From Chloroflexota bacterium (GTDB lineage Bacteria > Chloroflexota > Dehalococcoidia > SM23-28-2), in assembly GCA_030691665.1 (NCBI GenBank), contig JAUYDU010000347.1, positions 1-7,489 of the forward strand: a stretch of 7,489 bases of DNA, written 5' to 3'. Within the stretch, counting starts at the first letter, position 1. Every line of letters begins with the position of its first letter. The notes under the pieces are model-generated. The model was not told the DNA's origin and did not search any database. It was given only the letters and a program-made list of their open reading frames with translations. This document shows positions 1 through 5,705 of this stretch, in pieces. The position numbers and the translations under genes were made by a program.

Positions 1-21
1 GCGCTTGGTGACATGGTCCAT
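1..21 (-). CDS. Start of an unidentified gene running off the left edge (partial)
   Basis: Only seven codons are visible (M-D-H-V-T-K-R). The start is chosen because the minus strand reads AAGGAG, six bases, then ATG, a good ribosome binding site. The gene would lie directly downstream of the long repeat-rich gene-free stretch, about 100 bases after the leftmost GTTTTACC motif. Its product cannot be judged from seven residues. It is listed because it gives the gene-free region a target: that DNA would be its upstream control or origin region. Chance occurrence of a ribosome binding site with an ATG remains possible. Confidence 0.42.
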
Positions 22-115
22 GGCTCACTCCTTACCTTGGGTCTGCGATAGCCGAGAGCGGTTGGCGGTCGGGAACTCTGCAGCAAAGCCAGAGATGAAC
101 CTTCTTTTCACCGAT

Positions 116-190
116 GGTAAAACGCGCGATAGGATGCGCCAACACCGAGCGCCTAGCTGCGGTTTTACCGGCGGCTCTCCCGTTTTACCG
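116..190. promoter_or_regulatory. Left cluster of GTTTTACC octamers (iteron- or operator-like)
   Basis: Three exact copies of GTTTTACC lie here: inverted at 116-123 (GGTAAAAC) and direct at 162-169 and 182-189. The two direct copies are exactly 20 bases apart and share flanks (GTTTTACCGGCGG and GTTTTACCGCCGG). The inverted copy faces a near match TTTTCACC at 105-112, making an imperfect dyad. The same octamer recurs in a second cluster near 2.3-2.45 kb and was not seen in the operon. Spacing of about two helical turns fits a protein binding one face of the DNA, as with plasmid iterons or repressor operators. The binding protein is unknown. Confidence 0.55.
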
Positions 191-370
191 CCGGCCACGC
201 CCCACCGCCTGGAACATCATATACCTCCCTCCCGAACCGCCTCGACGGGCGCCCTGGCCGCCCCGACCTGGTCCAGGACCATCAGGGACCACGACGACCA
301 TCCAGGTCCCCGTGGTACGTACGACCTGTCACGTCCGACTCTCTCCTGTGACGCCAGGGTGTACCAGGTC

Positions 371-600
371 CTCGGCCCAGGCACACCCTGGTCCAGGCGC
401 CTGGCGCGGCGCCATCCGGGTCACCATCCCCCCACCACCCTCCCCCGACCTGACCCCTCTCCACATGCTTGCCATGAGATACGTATTCTCAGACGATACC
501 AGGGGGATGGGGGCACGGGGATGGTGACTCGTGGGCCGGCAGACGGCGCCGGTGTCCAGATGACGAGGCCGACGCGCCAGGGGTGTGCCCGCTGGCACAC
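371..600 (+). repeat. Long diverged repeat, copy 1
   Basis: The core at 371-435 (starts CTCGGCCCAGG, ends CACCATCCCCCCAC) aligns without gaps to 718-782, with 61 of 65 bases identical by eye, 347 bases upstream of it. Similarity weakens after about 440 but returns: a GTATTCTCAGACGATACC stretch near 483 and GGCGCCGGTGTCCAGA near 545 match copy 2 after small insertions or deletions. Weaker similarity also extends left to about 314 (GTACG-ACG-CCT pattern), so copies 1 and 2 look like degenerate tandem units of about 347 bases. Not coding. Confidence 0.6.
583..600. repeat. Short perfect inverted repeat (hairpin) GTGTGCC/GGCACAC
   Basis: GTGTGCC (583-589), a four-base loop CGCT and GGCACAC (594-600) form a 7-bp perfect stem at the right end of repeat copy 1. 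No T run follows on either strand, so it is not a convincing terminator. It may be part of the structure of the repeat. Confidence 0.4.
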
Positions 601-717
601 GACACTGTCCGACCCAGTCCTGTGACCCCACCGGGACCAGGACCTCGGCCCAGGTCCCCCAGTACGCACGTCCTACCCTGTCAGAGCCGGTCCTGGGACA
701 CCTGCGTGTACCACGAC

Positions 718-960
718 CTCGGCCCTGCCACACCCTGGTCCAGGCGCCGGGCGCTGCGCCATCCGGGTCACCATCCCCCCACCCCCCTCCCGGATACCTC
801 TCAGGAGCTATGGATTCTCAATAGACAGACACCTGGATGGGGATGTATGTATGGATGTATGGAGGGATGGGGGGGATGGTGGTCGTGGGGAGGCCAGCGG
901 CGTCGGTGTCCAGAACAAGTAGCGAACACCCGAACGCCCTCGGAGGCGTGCCTCCTGGCC
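718..960 (+). repeat. Long diverged repeat, copy 2
   Basis: The core at 718-782 matches copy 1 (61/65) and copy 3 (51/65). Copies 2 and 3 stay collinear without a gap from 718 to about 870, at a constant offset of 1192 bases. This includes a 47-base block (792-838 against 1984-2030, about 43 identical) containing CTCAGGAGCTATG and ATAGACAGACACCTGGAT, and the exact block GTATGTATGGATGTATGG at 845. After about 870 a two-base gap is needed, but similarity continues to the CGAACACC at about 923. It ends near GGAGGCGTGCCTCC, itself a short inverted repeat. Not coding. Confidence 0.65.
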
Positions 961-1192
961 TCGCCAGTAACACCATAGGCCACGTGCCCACAGTCACAGA
1001 GATGAACTACCTCTTGCGCGACCCCTATGGGCGCTTTGGCTGTTCCAACTTGGCCCTGGGACACCTGGGTGCACCAGAATGTCCGCCCAGCCCCCTGGCG
1101 CCCAACGACAGAAGGCCTGCGCAACCCCGAAGCTGGTGTGGGTGTAACACGCGTTACAGCACGTCGTCCTTCTGCGCCCCAGGACCACCCAC

Positions 1193-1393
1193 CCATCCTA
1201 GATGGTATCGACCTGGTAATCTCCCCCAGGTACTCCACGCCTCTCCTGGACGGTACCGTCCAGGTACACGCCACAGATACTCCACCCCCCGCCCTGGAGC
1301 GCACTGTCCTGGTACACTCTCCCTGCTACCCAGACCTCACCCTGGAGCACAGCGTCCGGCGGCACACCCCCCACCCCCCCTGGAGTATCTGTG
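1193..1393. repeat. Cluster of inverted repeats / potential structured RNA or DNA
   Basis: Several dyads follow each other. CCATC/GATGG with a 3-base loop lies at 1193-1205. ACCTGG/CCAGGT with a 9-base loop lies at 1211-1231. A perfect 20-bp palindrome CCTGGACGGTACCGTCCAGG lies at 1245-1264. A 13-bp perfect inverted repeat CACAGATACTCCA (1272-1284) / TGGAGTATCTGTG (1381-1393) encloses about 96 C-rich bases. None is followed by a T run. The density of dyads suggests a structured nucleic acid or protein-binding region, but no known RNA family or recombination site is recognised. Confidence 0.5.
1245..1264. promoter_or_regulatory. Perfect 20-bp palindrome centred on GGTACC
   Basis: The 20 bases CCTGGACGGTACCGTCCAGG equal their own reverse complement, and the symmetry stops at the flanking T on each side. 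A symmetrical site of this size typically binds a dimeric protein, or may extrude as a cruciform. No gene starts nearby, so a promoter operator is not implied. The inner GGT-ACC resembles the GGT...ACC outline of the GTTTTACC motifs in this window. Confidence 0.5.
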
Positions 1394-1407
1394 CGACGGT
1401 TCTCCTT

Positions 1408-1467
1408 GGACGGATGGATGGATGATCGAACGAACGACTGAATGACTGTCTGTCTGAATGGAGGTAG
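1408..1467 (+). repeat. Phased GNNN tetranucleotide tract
   Basis: Fifteen consecutive four-base units all begin with G: GGAC, GGAT x3, GATC, GAAC x2, GACT, GAAT, GACT, GTCT x2, GAAT, GGAG, GTAG. It is a decayed microsatellite with adjacent unit duplications (GGAT, GAAC, GTCT). Similar four-base phasing (GTAT GTAT GGAT GTAT GGAG GGAT) occurs inside long repeat copies 2 and 3. The tract contains GACTGTCTGTCTGAATG, whose reverse complement resembles the CAATAGACAGACACC block of those repeats. Confidence 0.6.
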
Positions 1468-1668
1468 TGTCTGGAGAGGCACGGGTACATATCGTAACAG
1501 GAGTTCAAACCCTTCCTCGGACTCGCGCTCCAGCCCATCATACCTGGTCCATCCTGGATGTATGCGGCTGGATTTCGGGTGGGGACCCTGGTGGATGGAC
1601 CGCATTGCTTAACCAGGGCCTGCCGTGATGATACGGTCGAGGCTGCCCGGGCGGAGGGGGGACCCCCG

Positions 1669-1685
1669 CCTGGCGCACCGCCAGG
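1669..1685. repeat. Short inverted repeat CCTGGC/GCCAGG
   Basis: A 6-bp perfect stem with a 5-base loop (GCACC). It sits in otherwise featureless GC-rich sequence, just after a G-run/C-run stretch (1656-1667). No T run follows on either strand. Its role is unknown and it may be chance in DNA of this composition. Confidence 0.25.
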
Positions 1686-1909
1686 GCGTCTCGGAGTCGG
1701 TCTGTTGCAGCAGCCGCTCCAGGGGTTGCGGCCGCACCTCCCGAGCGCCGCCGTTCCGGTACCACCCGAGCCGTCACCCAGCCACCATCCTGACGCTCCC
1801 GGATGGCTATTCTGAAAGCAGGAGCTGAACAGACTGACGGGCAGGGAGGGAGGATGGAGGCCGGGGGTGCGGCCAGTGGCGCTGATCATCCCGCCGAACC
1901 AGGCTGGCA

Positions 1910-2150
1910 CTCAGCCGAGGCACACCCGGTTCCAGACGCTCGGCGTTGCGCCACCCGCGTCACCATCCACCCATCCCCCTCACGGATACTTCTCAGGAGC
2001 TATGCATTCCCTATAGACAGACACCTGGATTGAGACGTATGTATGGATGTATGGAGGGATGGAGGATGGTGGCCGTGGACAAGCCAACGGCGCCGGCGCC
2101 CACAGGACGTGGCGAACACCCCCCAGGTGTGCCCACTCCGGTGCTCACCT
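1910..2150 (+). repeat. Long diverged repeat, copy 3
   Basis: This is the third copy of the long repeat: 1910-1974 aligns to 718-782 (51/65 identical), and 1984-2030 to 792-838 (about 43/47). GTATGTATGGATGTATGGAGGGATGG-like DNA at 2037-2062 matches 845-870 at the same offset of 1192. After about 2062 the similarity continues through GGATGGTGG, GGCGCCGG and GTGGCGAACACC with small gaps. It lies 1.1 kb from copy 2 with unrelated sequence between, so it is dispersed rather than tandem. Not coding. Confidence 0.62.
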
Positions 2151-2263
2151 GGTCGCCCTGGGACAGACCCGCCCGCTTGGCGCCTCCTCACTCCCCGGCT
2201 GTCTCCCTGAACCGATGGGGTCTCGGGAGGATGTCGAGTCGGATCCCGGATTTTGAGGGTCCC

Positions 2264-2451
2264 GGTTATACCGGCGCCATCGAGGGTGGTTTTACCAGCT
2301 TGGCCCCCAGGTTTTACCGGGGCCCGGCCGGTTAAGCGCTCCATGGCGCCTTCCCGAGGCGCGAAGAAGGGGAGACAGATAGAGTACGAGCGGTCTAGGA
2401 AGGGAACGCGGACTGCTGGGCCGGTAAAACCAGGCATGGAACCGTTTTACC
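2264..2451. promoter_or_regulatory. Right cluster of GTTTTACC octamers (iteron- or operator-like)
   Basis: Exact GTTTTACC copies lie at 2289-2296 and 2311-2318 (direct, 22 apart). One lies at 2423-2430 (inverted, GGTAAAAC) facing another at 2444-2451, with centres 21 apart. A variant GGTTATACC is at 2264-2272 and a partial GGTTAA at 2330. With the left cluster this makes seven exact octamers in two groups about 2.1 kb apart and none noticed elsewhere. Spacing near 20-24 bases, and both direct and inverted pairs, resemble iterons or operators for a dimeric protein. The frameshifted minus-strand frame overlaps part of it. Confidence 0.55.
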
Positions 2452-2662
2452 ACCCGACTGGAGCTGTCCGTCGGAGACTGCTCCACTCCCGGGAGACGCT
2501 CGGCGGGAGGGATGGTCTCCGCCGGGATCTCAGGCCTGCGCACGGACGCCAGACCATCTGCCTGGGCCTGCCACTCCTCCACCAGCGCCACCTCAGGATG
2601 TCCAGTCGGACACGGAGCTCGGCGCCCATTTCGCACTCAAAACACCCGTCGACTCGTGACAG
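2292..2662 (-). pseudogene. Probable frameshifted small gene downstream of the 82-aa gene
   Basis: Directly after the TAG of the 82-aa gene, the same frame continues from a CTG as a short protein-like run (V-D-G-C-F-E-C-E-M-G-A-E-L-R-V-R-L-D). Near 2598-2604 the protein-like signal moves to another frame, which reads H-P-E-V-A-L-V-E-E-W-Q-A-Q-A-D-G and stays open to 2292. Adding one base at the junction would join the two into one acidic, helical-looking protein with a CxxC pair. The segment has no good start codon. GGAGGAG before the CTG is the only ribosome-binding candidate. The tail runs through the GTTTTACC cluster and becomes Arg/Pro rich, so the true end is unclear. It could be a pseudogene, a sequencing error or chance. 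Confidence 0.3.
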
Positions 2663-2911
2663 CTACTCCTCCAGGCCGTCGTAGGCTCCGGGCCGGCGGC
2701 TCCACTCCGGGGGCAGCACCGAAAACCTGGCCTTTGCCGCCTCCTCCAGGGCCTCCGGCGACCCGTCCAGCCAGAGGACCTCGTCAGGGTCATAGGCCCT
2801 GTTCCCGATCACCACCACGGGGATGCCGTGCCTGCTCATGGAGTGCTCCGTGGTCAGCCTGGCCCTCCGCGGGGGCTGGCCCGGGACCGCCGCAACGACA
2901 GGATAGTCCAT
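2663..2911 (-). CDS. Unidentified 82-aa protein
   Basis: I do not recognise a named family. The ATG at 2911 is chosen because GGGAGG precedes it by eight bases. A GTG at 2920 in the same frame overlaps that ribosome binding site and is rejected. The protein begins with a basic, beta-like half containing T-T-E-H-S-M-S-R-H-G-I-P-V-V-V-I-G-N (about residues 20-37), then D-P-D-E-V-L-W-L-D and a helix (S-P-E-A-L-E-E-A-A-K-A). The tail is acidic. There is no signal peptide or membrane segment. It lies immediately after the operon terminator, so it is either a separate unit or reached by read-through. Gene status is supported by the good ribosome binding site and normal codon use; function is unknown. 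Confidence 0.65.
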   Translation of the reverse strand: MDYPVVAAVPGQPPRRARLTTEHSMSRHGIPVVVIGNRAYDPDEVLWLDGSPEALEEAAKARFSVLPPEWSRRPGAYDGLEE

Positions 2912-2932
2912 GTCCGTCACCTCCCTTCAGAC

Positions 2933-2965
2933 AAAACAGGCCCCTGGGGTCGCCCAGGGGCCTGT
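2933..2965 (-). terminator. Rho-independent terminator after the operon
   Basis: ACAGGCCCCTGGG (2936-2948) pairs perfectly with CCCAGGGGCCTGT (2953-2965) around the loop GTCG, a 13-bp stem. On the minus strand the stem is followed by TTTTGT, a short U tract. It lies about 95 bases past the stop of the last operon gene and just before the ribosome binding site of the 82-aa gene. No comparable T run exists on the plus side, so it works in the minus direction. The short U run may make it leaky. Confidence 0.75.
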
Positions 2966-3060
2966 CTGGGGCGCTGTCCCCGCCTTCAGCGCCATCTGGC
3001 TGGCTGACAGGGGACCGTGTGGCTCAGGGACCGCACCACTGGGTCTTCTTGCCCCCGTGG

Positions 3061-3378
3061 CTACATGAGCTTGGGCCGCACCACCTCGGGCTGCCTGGGC
3101 TTGGGCGGCGCCGCCGCCGTGCTTCTGGTTGCGGGCGTCGCCGGCTTCGTTGGCTCCGGCGGCCGCTGGTAGGCAGGCATCTTGGGGTTCTGGGCCCACC
3201 GCTCCCTGGCCGCCGCCACCAGGCCGGGCACGCGCTCCAGCGCCTGCTCCAGCGTCAGGCCGGGCAGCACGGTGAGCACCGGGTCACAGTCCTTCGCCTG
3301 GACCCCCACCATCGCCCTGCCGGCTAGCTCCTCCAGCACCACCTTCAGTCCCTGTCGTGGTTTGTTCTCCTGGGTCAT
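3061..3378 (-). CDS. 105-aa protein with Pro/Ala-rich tail, last gene of the operon
   Basis: The start ATG is preceded by AAGGAG with eight bases between, and the ribosome binding site lies in the last codons of the E1-like gene. Residues 1-70 look folded: K-V-V-L-E-E-L-A-G-R-A, then D-P-V-L-T-V-L-P-G and an amphipathic helix ending R-E-R-W-A-Q-N-P. Residues 71-105 are a basic Pro/Ala/Thr-rich, probably disordered tail. There is no signal peptide, cysteine pair or membrane segment. Its place next to PRTRC A, B and ThiF genes makes a conjugation partner or substrate possible. The middle is faintly like the L-T-x-E-x-L-E-x-x-P-x-L pattern I associate with PRTRC protein E, but this is too weak to name it. 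Confidence 0.75.
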   Translation of the reverse strand: MTQENKPRQGLKVVLEELAGRAMVGVQAKDCDPVLTVLPGLTLEQALERVPGLVAAARERWAQNPKMPAYQRPPEPTKPATPATRSTAAAPPKPRQPEVVRPKLM

Positions 3379-3382
3379 CGTC

Positions 3383-4204
3383 TCATCTCCTTCCTGCCGG
3401 TGTTGTCCGGCTTATCAGCTTGTTAACTGGCAACCCCGTTATCTGCGACACCAGTTGTGGGGTTGCGTGGGTGGCCCTGAGCGTCCCCTCCTGGAGGTCC
3501 AGCGAGAGCTGCATCCAGGTGCACGTCCCCTCGACGATGCGCCGCACCACCTCCAGGGTCAACGCGGCCATCGCCTGGTTGATGATGGGCGACTGCTCCC
3601 CCGCCTCCACCGCCTCGGCGCAGTCCTGGACTGGGGCCGGTTGGGGAGGCAGTAGCAGCTCAGGCCGCTGCTCCGTGGGCCTTGGGAGGCCGTAGCAGAC
3701 GCCCTGAGCTTCGTCGAACGCCCCCTGAAGGAGGCGCTTGGGTCGGTTGCCTATGAGCACCTGGCCAAAGCTCTCGCCGTTGCCCACGTCCACCCACCAG
3801 CCCATGTGCCAGCGCTCGCTCCACTGGGACATGGCGCCCCTGGCGTAGGCGTTGTCGACGCACCCCACCAGGAGGCCGGGGCTGATGGCCAGCATCTGAT
3901 GGCGCCAGCGCTCCTCCAGCGGGTTCATCAAGGGGTCCACGGAGTAGCCCACGGGCATCTGGAACTTCGTGGCCAGCCTCTCCGCCAGGGCCTGGGACTT
4001 GAATTGCCCCAGCTCCTCGGGGTAGAAGTTCTGGCGCAGCAAGTTGCGCTCCTCCACCCGGTCCCCGTCCACCAGCACGATGCGCGCGTCTCCCCCACGG
4101 AAGAGCCTGCACAGCCCCTCGGCCACGAAGCCGCCGGTGCCGCCGCATCCCACCACGGCGATGATGCGCCTTCCGCTCACCAGGCTGTTGTCCAGACGGT
4201 ACAA
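3383..4204 (-). CDS. ThiF/E1-like adenylyltransferase of the PRTRC type
   Basis: This is an E1-like enzyme that would adenylate the C-terminus of a ubiquitin-like protein with ATP. A Rossmann glycine motif reads V-V-G-C-G-G-T-G-G near residues 17-25. It is followed by L-V-D-G-D-R-V (the nucleotide-sugar acidic site), the R-N-L-L-R-Q motif, a lysine in Q-F-K-S-Q-A and C-V-D-N-A-Y-A-R. These are the ATP-binding residues of the ThiF/MoeB/E1 superfamily. Near the C-terminus, D-C-A-E-A-V-E-A-G-E-Q-S-P-I-I-N-Q supplies a candidate catalytic cysteine (about residue 195). There is no CxxC zinc pair, unlike MoeB or ThiF. I choose TTG at 4204 (273 aa) because GGAGG lies five bases before it. A GTG at 4210 overlaps that site. 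It follows the JAB gene by 12 bases. Confidence 0.92.
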   Translation of the reverse strand: MYRLDNSLVSGRRIIAVVGCGGTGGFVAEGLCRLFRGGDARIVLVDGDRVEERNLLRQNFYPEELGQFKSQALAERLATKFQMPVGYSVDPLMNPLEERWRHQMLAISPGLLVGCVDNAYARGAMSQWSERWHMGWWVDVGNGESFGQVLIGNRPKRLLQGAFDEAQGVCYGLPRPTEQRPELLLPPQPAPVQDCAEAVEAGEQSPIINQAMAALTLEVVRRIVEGTCTWMQLSLDLQEGTLRATHATPQLVSQITGLPVNKLISRTTPAGRR

Positions 4205-4214
4205 GCTCACCTCC
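4205..4214 (-). promoter_or_regulatory. Ribosome binding site that decides the E1-like start
   Basis: The minus strand reads GGAGG, then TGAGC, then TTG. The in-frame GTG at 4208-4210 shares its first G with GGAGG, leaving no spacer, so the TTG five bases downstream is the better initiation codon. The site lies between the TAG of the JAB gene and the E1-like gene. Confidence 0.6.
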
Positions 4215-4216
4215 CC

Positions 4217-4786
4217 CTATCTGAAGATGTCTCCCACGTACACACGGTCGTGGTACCCGTAGACGCTCACCCGGGCCTCCACCTCGTAGGTCAGCATGTC
4301 CAGCCGTCCCAGCACAACGCTCACCTTGAAGCCCGTGTCGTCGGCGTCGTCCGTCGTGCTGAACCACGCCCCCATGTGGCCGTGGGAGTGCATGTCCACC
4401 ACCGTGTCGGCGACGGCCTGGTACTCCACGTGGGCGCCGGTGCCTTCCTGCTCAGGCACGGCCAGGTGGTAGGCGCCGTCTCGCCACACCACCGCGGCAT
4501 ACACCTCCACGGAGGGCCGCTGCTTCGCCAGCGCCAGGAAGGCGTGCCAGTGCAGCTCCAGCGGCTTTCCCTGGGGGAACTCCACCGCCGGCGCCAGGGG
4601 CGCCAGCTCCCTCACCGGGGCCTCGGCCACCTGGACCGTGGCCCGCAGAAGCGCCAGCCCGCCGGGGGCCAGCTTCTCGGCCCTCACAAAGAGGCCGTTG
4701 CCGGCCATGATGTAGTCGTAGGCCTGGCCAGACTCTCCCAGCACGCCGTCCCGGTGGTTCACCTGGTAGCCCACGATGCCCTTCAC
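4217..4786 (-). CDS. JAB/JAMM metalloprotease, PRTRC protein A type
   Basis: A 189-aa zinc isopeptidase-like protein of the JAB/MPN+ superfamily, expected to remove ubiquitin-like modifiers or process the Ubl. The signature is complete: D-M-H-S-H-G-H at residues 131-137, seven residues, then S143-T-T-D146, i.e. HxH-x7-SxxD. It is followed by D-A-D-D-T-G-F, and a plausible catalytic glutamate (E94 in V-E-V-Y-A-A-V-V) sits on the preceding strand. Residues 1-60 are a family-specific N-terminal extension. The start is GTG at 4786. It overlaps the TGA of the E2-like gene (GTGA), and GGAGG lies six bases before it inside that gene, which shows tight translational coupling. There is no signal peptide, so it is cytoplasmic. 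Confidence 0.92.
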   Translation of the reverse strand: MKGIVGYQVNHRDGVLGESGQAYDYIMAGNGLFVRAEKLAPGGLALLRATVQVAEAPVRELAPLAPAVEFPQGKPLELHWHAFLALAKQRPSVEVYAAVVWRDGAYHLAVPEQEGTGAHVEYQAVADTVVDMHSHGHMGAWFSTTDDADDTGFKVSVVLGRLDMLTYEVEARVSVYGYHDRVYVGDIFR

Positions 4787-5481
4787 GGCGTCCCTCCTGC
4801 CGGCGCGATGCCCTCCACCTTGCAGCAGGGCGCCAGGTCGCCCAGTGGATAGCGGCGCTTGCCTTCCAGCTCCTCCCAGAGGGCGAGCAGGTTGTCGGGG
4901 TGGCTTCTGGACCGCCCCCGGGTGTGGGCGGCCTCCGTGAAGAAGGATGTCATGAACTCCCAGGGGTGTTTGCCTATGTCGGGGCCGTAGCGCTGGGTGC
5001 CGGAGCAGGTCCGCCCGTCCTGGAAGACGTTGAACAGCGGAGCGTGGTAGAGGATCTGCCCTGGACCATCCGGGCGCCGTTTGGCGGCAAAGACCCTGGG
5101 AGGGCGTCCTGCCTGGCAGATGAACACCAGCCCGGGCATGGGCAGCTTCATTCGGCGGGGCGGCTTGAAGGCCTCCAACTGGAGCGCCACGGGCCAGACC
5201 CTGGGCGAGACCCACAGGGCCACCTCCCGGCCCTCCCGGCTTGAGGACCACCACAGCGCCCCATCCGGGAGGATACCGGAGCCGAGGGGGATCTCCGAGA
5301 AGAACGCCTTGGCAACGTCCAGGGCCGACACGGGCCTGGTGGTGGCCACGCCCCTCTCGTAGAGCCTCAGCACCACCGTCTCGCTGAAGATGTCTATCCT
5401 GGCCTGAAGCTCGTCGGGCGGGACCTTGAGCTTGGGTGGCAGGGCCCAGCGCCAGCTCTCAACCTTGTTGCGCCGACTCAT
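4783..5481 (-). CDS. E2-like ubiquitin-conjugating protein, PRTRC protein B (Prok-E2_D) type
   Basis: A 232-aa protein matching the PRTRC system protein B / prokaryotic E2 family D outline. After a variable N-terminal half comes a hydrophobic strand L-P-M-P-G-L-V-F-I-C (113-122) and then the hallmark L-Y-H-A-P-L-F-N-V-F-Q-D-G-R-T-C (144-159). Cys159 followed by S-G-T sits where E2-fold proteins carry the thioester cysteine, and His146 and Asn151 are the likely supporting residues. The tail contains F-M-T-S-F-F-T-E-A-A-H and a closing L-W-E-E-L, also family-like. It should accept the activated modifier from the E1-like protein. The ATG overlaps the TGA of the 71-aa gene (ATGA). AAGGG precedes it by five bases. 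Confidence 0.86.
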   Translation of the reverse strand: MSRRNKVESWRWALPPKLKVPPDELQARIDIFSETVVLRLYERGVATTRPVSALDVAKAFFSEIPLGSGILPDGALWWSSSREGREVALWVSPRVWPVALQLEAFKPPRRMKLPMPGLVFICQAGRPPRVFAAKRRPDGPGQILYHAPLFNVFQDGRTCSGTQRYGPDIGKHPWEFMTSFFTEAAHTRGRSRSHPDNLLALWEELEGKRRYPLGDLAPCCKVEGIAPAGGTP

Positions 5482-5693
5482 CGGGACCCTTCACGCAGGA
5501 AGGCTTCCACCCGCTCCAGGCACTCCCAGAGGGAGTCGCCATAGAGGTCCACGGTGTTGCCGCTGGCAAACCCTCCGGTGAAGTGGCACGATTCGTCCAC
5601 CCCCCGCTCCAGGCGCCACCAGCCCAACTGCGCCCACGCGGCCTGCACCACGCGCCACATGAGCTCCTTGTGCCTCTCGTTCCACTGTCCCAT
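5478..5693 (-). CDS. Unidentified 71-aa operon protein
   Basis: The start is the ATG at 5693, five bases after a perfect AGGAGG. A GTG two codons upstream overlaps that ribosome binding site and is rejected. The first 30 residues form a Trp-rich amphipathic helix (W4, W13, W20, W25, W26). The middle, E-S-C-H-F-T-G-G-F-A-S-G-N-T-V-D-L-Y-G-D-S, looks like a beta hairpin, and the end (S-L-W-E-C-L-E-R-V-E-A-F-L) is a second helix. It has two cysteines but no CxxC. It sits 12 bases after the PRTRC F-like gene and overlaps the E2-like gene by four bases, so it is probably made together with the E2. I recognise no family. Confidence 0.75.
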   Translation of the reverse strand: MGQWNERHKELMWRVVQAAWAQLGWWRLERGVDESCHFTGGFASGNTVDLYGDSLWECLERVEAFLREGSR

Positions 5694-5705
5694 AGTCACC
5701 TCCTA

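Larger units (their letters stand above)
22..2446. other. Long gene-free, repeat-rich region
   Basis: No reading frame in this stretch looks like a protein gene. The long open frames on both strands are rich in Pro, Arg, Thr and Gly, lack ribosome binding sites, overlap each other in several frames and resemble no family I know. They are what GC-rich, stop-poor DNA produces by chance. Instead the DNA shows long diverged direct repeats, hairpins, a four-base phased tract and recurrent GTTTTACC motifs, each listed separately. The + strand is strongly C-rich over much of the first 1.4 kb. A frameshifted minus-strand frame may extend into the right end of this region. Confidence 0.6.

Noticed and set aside
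583..600. Terminator at the GTGTGCC/GGCACAC hairpin
   Set aside because: There is no T run on either strand and no gene ends nearby.
5..1445. Long open frames on the + strand (about 130-200 aa) and several overlapping minus frames in the left part
   Set aside because: They overlap each other in several frames, are rich in Pro/Arg/Thr, have no ribosome binding site and read like low-complexity GC-rich noncoding DNA.
1326..1910. 194-aa minus-strand frame across the tetranucleotide tract
   Set aside because: It translates the phased tract and hairpins into arbitrary sequence, has no ribosome binding site and no protein-like pattern.
371..2150. Insertion sequence or MITE
   Set aside because: The long repeats show no terminal inverted repeats, target-site duplications or transposase frame that I can see.
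116..2451. CRISPR array from the recurring GTTTTACC motif
   Set aside because: The conserved part is only about 8-9 bases, orientations are mixed and spacing is uneven, unlike CRISPR repeats of about 28-37 bases with regular spacers. No cas gene is present.
3028..3083. Out-of-frame peptide with two W-C-G-P motifs after the 105-aa gene
   Set aside because: It comes from a short direct repeat (GGRCCGCACCA at about 3028 and 3073) read in a frame without a start. A thioredoxin-like tail by frameshift is possible but unsupported.
2512..3327. 271-aa + strand frame opposite the 82-aa and 105-aa genes
   Set aside because: It crosses the terminator hairpin and two better-supported minus-strand genes, and its Pro/Arg/Ser composition is that of an antisense shadow.
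3806..4852. 348-aa + strand frame opposite the E1-like and JAB genes
   Set aside because: It is His/Gln/Val-rich antisense sequence of genes with clear catalytic motifs on the other strand.
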